The position numbers and the translations under genes are program-made. A DNA stretch of 24,192 nucleotides from UMGS1889 sp900556055. GTDB taxonomy: Bacteria > Bacillota > Clostridia > Oscillospirales > Ruminococcaceae. Below are positions 22,649 through 24,192 of this stretch, piece after piece. Position 1 is the first letter of the stretch; the number at the start of each line of letters is the position of its first letter. The stretch is from positions 1-24,192 of the forward strand of contig CABQEV010000029.1 of NCBI GenBank assembly GCA_902463265.1, given 5' to 3'. Under the pieces are notes generated by a model. It was not told where the DNA came from, ran no database searches, and worked only from the letters and a program-made list of their open reading frames with translations.

Positions 22649-23974
22649 TCAGGAGATCATGAGCGCAAGGATAGCTGCGCCCTTGTCCTCGCTGCCCTCT
22701 GCGGGCTTTATCTCAACGGTATGCTTAGCTGTCTCGTCGGAGCGCATGCATTCCTGAGTTTCTGCGTAATTGCCCCAGCCGCCGGTGAAGTCGCCGTCAA
22801 ACTGAGCCTTCTTTTCGCCGTCGATATAAACGTCGTATTTTCCGAAAGATCCATCAGTCTTTTTCTGGAACATAACGCCGAAGTTTCTGAACTCGATATC
22901 CTTGAATACTAGAGTTCCGTTTCCTTCCGTTACCCAGTTGTTCGGGAAATTGTTGTTTATGCTTTCAAGGGTGAAATTCTCGGCTGTATCTGCTGTGATA
23001 TCCTCGGAATTCAGCATATGAGCGTCCTTGTAGATATCCTTTGTGAGAGGCTCTGCATCGAAAGCGGTTACCTCGCCCGCAAGGCTGTCCGCCTCGTCAT
23101 ATGTTTCGTCGATAAAGCGTGTGAGGAGCTGTGCAACAAGACCGTGTCCGACATCGTTCGGGTGGATATTGTCGGGTGAGATATCCGACCATTTGAGCGT
23201 GCCTGCCTTTACCTCGGGATAAACGACATTCTTGTACGAGATCATCGGCAGGTCATACTTGAAGCCGATCTCCTGGTGAACGTCCTGAAGGCTGGTGCCG
23301 TCCTCCTGAGTCTGGAAAAGAAGGATAACAGCGGGGTTGTTCGGCTGTGAAAGAATTCGTCTTACAAGGCTGTCATAGCTGTCCTTGTTTACGAGCGGGC
23401 GTGTATCGTTTACGGAAAATTCCACAACTACGATATCGGGGCAGGTCTCTTCCTTCTCGAAAAGATCTCTCTCGACACGGTGAACTCCGATGTAGGAATC
23501 AGTTGCGCCGATGCCTGCATTCACGATATTGGGAGCATGCTCCTCGCCGAATTTCTTTATGAAATGTATCCATACTCTGTTAGCGTATGTGTTTTCCGAA
23601 CTTGTTACAATGCTGCCTGCCGTGATAGAGCCGCCGATAAATCCGATCTTGAGATTTTCACCTTCTGTTTCCATCTTCTTGAGTACGGAAGCAAGTCTTG
23701 TGCGGTCGCCGACATTGACTATCGCACGCTCATACATAGCGTCTGTGATGCCAGCGTCGAGGTCAACAGGCTCAGTGGGGACGTAATCGCTTGCTGCGGT
23801 CGTAACAGCCTCTGTTTCGGGGGCTTCCGTTTCAGCCGATGCTTCTTCTGCGGAAGCTTCTGCGGCTGTTTCGGCGGAAGTGTCAGCCGATGTATCGGAC
23901 GATGTGCCGCAGGCAGCGAGTGAAGCTGTCATAACAGCGGCAAGGATAAGTGCAAGTATCTTTTTATTTTTCAT
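22649..23974 (-). CDS. SGNH/GDSL hydrolase lipoprotein
   Basis: A 441-residue surface lipoprotein, probably an esterase or acetylesterase acting on polysaccharide. The signal ends 'SLAAC' with the acylated Cys at 22; a Ser/Thr/Ala/Glu linker runs to about 65. The SGNH domain shows block I 'GFIGGSITAG' (nucleophile S116), block II 'NAGIGATDS' (G near 156), block III 'VVEFSVND' (N189) and block V 'DNIHPNDVGH' (D268, H271), so the full catalytic set is present. A separate, probably beta-sandwich C-terminal region of about 130 residues (from about 310) has no recognised family. ATG 23974 has AAAGGAAA upstream. It is monocistronic with its own promoter and terminator. The substrate is not determinable from sequence. 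Confidence 0.85.
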   Translation of the reverse strand: MKNKKILALILAAVMTASLAACGTSSDTSADTSAETAAEASAEEASAETEAPETEAVTTAASDYVPTEPVDLDAGITDAMYERAIVNVGDRTRLASVLKKMETEGENLKIGFIGGSITAGSIVTSSENTYANRVWIHFIKKFGEEHAPNIVNAGIGATDSYIGVHRVERDLFEKEETCPDIVVVEFSVNDTRPLVNKDSYDSLVRRILSQPNNPAVILLFQTQEDGTSLQDVHQEIGFKYDLPMISYKNVVYPEVKAGTLKWSDISPDNIHPNDVGHGLVAQLLTRFIDETYDEADSLAGEVTAFDAEPLTKDIYKDAHMLNSEDITADTAENFTLESINNNFPNNWVTEGNGTLVFKDIEFRNFGVMFQKKTDGSFGKYDVYIDGEKKAQFDGDFTGGWGNYAETQECMRSDETAKHTVEIKPAEGSEDKGAAILALMIS

Positions 23975-24013
23975 AAATTCCGTTTCCTTTCGGTAAATCA
24001 TTGTATCAGAATA

Positions 24014-24042
24014 ATTGTAGCACGTTTTTTCACGGAATACAA
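24014..24042 (-). promoter_or_regulatory. Promoter of the SGNH lipoprotein gene
   Basis: Minus-strand TTGTAT (24037-24042), 17-base spacer, TACAAT (24014-24019) with an extended -10 TGC. It is 40 bases upstream of the ATG at 23974. Confidence 0.6.
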
Positions 24043-24067
24043 TAGAAAATTTGAACGTCGGATATAT

Positions 24068-24096
24068 TTGCATTGCCCGAAAAAATATGTTACAAT
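24068..24096 (+). promoter_or_regulatory. Possible divergent promoter leaving the window
   Basis: TTGCAT (24068-24073), 17-base spacer and TACAAT (24091-24096) with an extended -10 TGT on the plus strand. Any gene it drives lies beyond 24192; the palindromic repeat would be in its leader. Confidence 0.4.
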
Positions 24097-24144
24097 ATGT
24101 GCAGCTCAAATCAAGCGGACAGCATTCGGATGATGTATAATACT

Positions 24145-24192
24145 AAAAACCCATTGAATTATGGGAATCTCTCGCCGCAAAACCGCATATAT
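24145..24192. repeat. Dispersed palindromic repeat, copy cut by the window edge
   Basis: 24157-24192 is the reverse complement of 105-140 with one mismatch in 36, and the first part also resembles 60-98 directly. Only one arm and the start of the loop are visible; the other arm should follow beyond the window. Confidence 0.75.

Overview
The window reads as a chromosomal segment of a strictly bacterial, low-to-mid GC Clostridia member, most likely a Ruminococcus-like Oscillospiraceae. This is an inference from gene content: a spore germination protease gene (gpr), the asp23-fakA pair, a proofreading-less DNA polymerase I, lipoprotein polysaccharide enzymes (a GH74 xyloglucanase and an SGNH esterase), and Firmicutes-type AAGGAGG ribosome binding sites. 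There are no rRNA or tRNA genes, no phage or transposase genes and no CRISPR array.

Layout. Positions 1-300 hold a palindromic repeat and a strong promoter. This drives asp23/Gls24 and fakA (346-2369, plus strand), which end at a bidirectional terminator shared with a convergent PAS-PAS-GGDEF diguanylate cyclase (2428-3731, minus). The cyclase carries a one-base frameshift in an A6 run 12 codons from its natural stop. Next come rpsT (3936-4187, minus), gpr (4437-5279, minus), a YfbR-type deoxynucleotidase (5393-5989, plus) and a small acidic protein of unknown function (6044-6373, plus).

A ~0.95 kb non-coding element built of nested hairpins follows (E1, 6401-7364). Then comes a tight plus-strand operon polA-rimI-DUF2207-histidine phosphatase (7447-12839), closed by a second bidirectional terminator. 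On the other side of that terminator is the GH74 lipoprotein gene (12895-15126, minus), whose promoter carries a cre/LacI-type operator over the predicted start of transcription. Upstream of it lies a second copy of the hairpin element (E2, 15269-16207).

The rest is a minus-strand arginine operon in the order argC-argJ-(PH-like membrane protein)-argB-argD-(DUF3592-like membrane protein)-argF (16226-22404). Together these convert glutamate to citrulline by the acetyl-recycling route. A phased array of TATGC motifs sits upstream of its promoter. The right end has an SGNH/GDSL lipoprotein (22649-23974, minus), a possible divergent promoter and half of another copy of the palindromic repeat seen at the left edge.

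The most unusual part is the E1/E2 pair: two large near-palindromic, hairpin-rich, non-coding elements. Their outer arms are collinear, but their ~246 bp cores are in opposite orientation, and several small stems carry compensatory base changes. This points to a dispersed, structurally constrained and possibly invertible DNA/RNA element.
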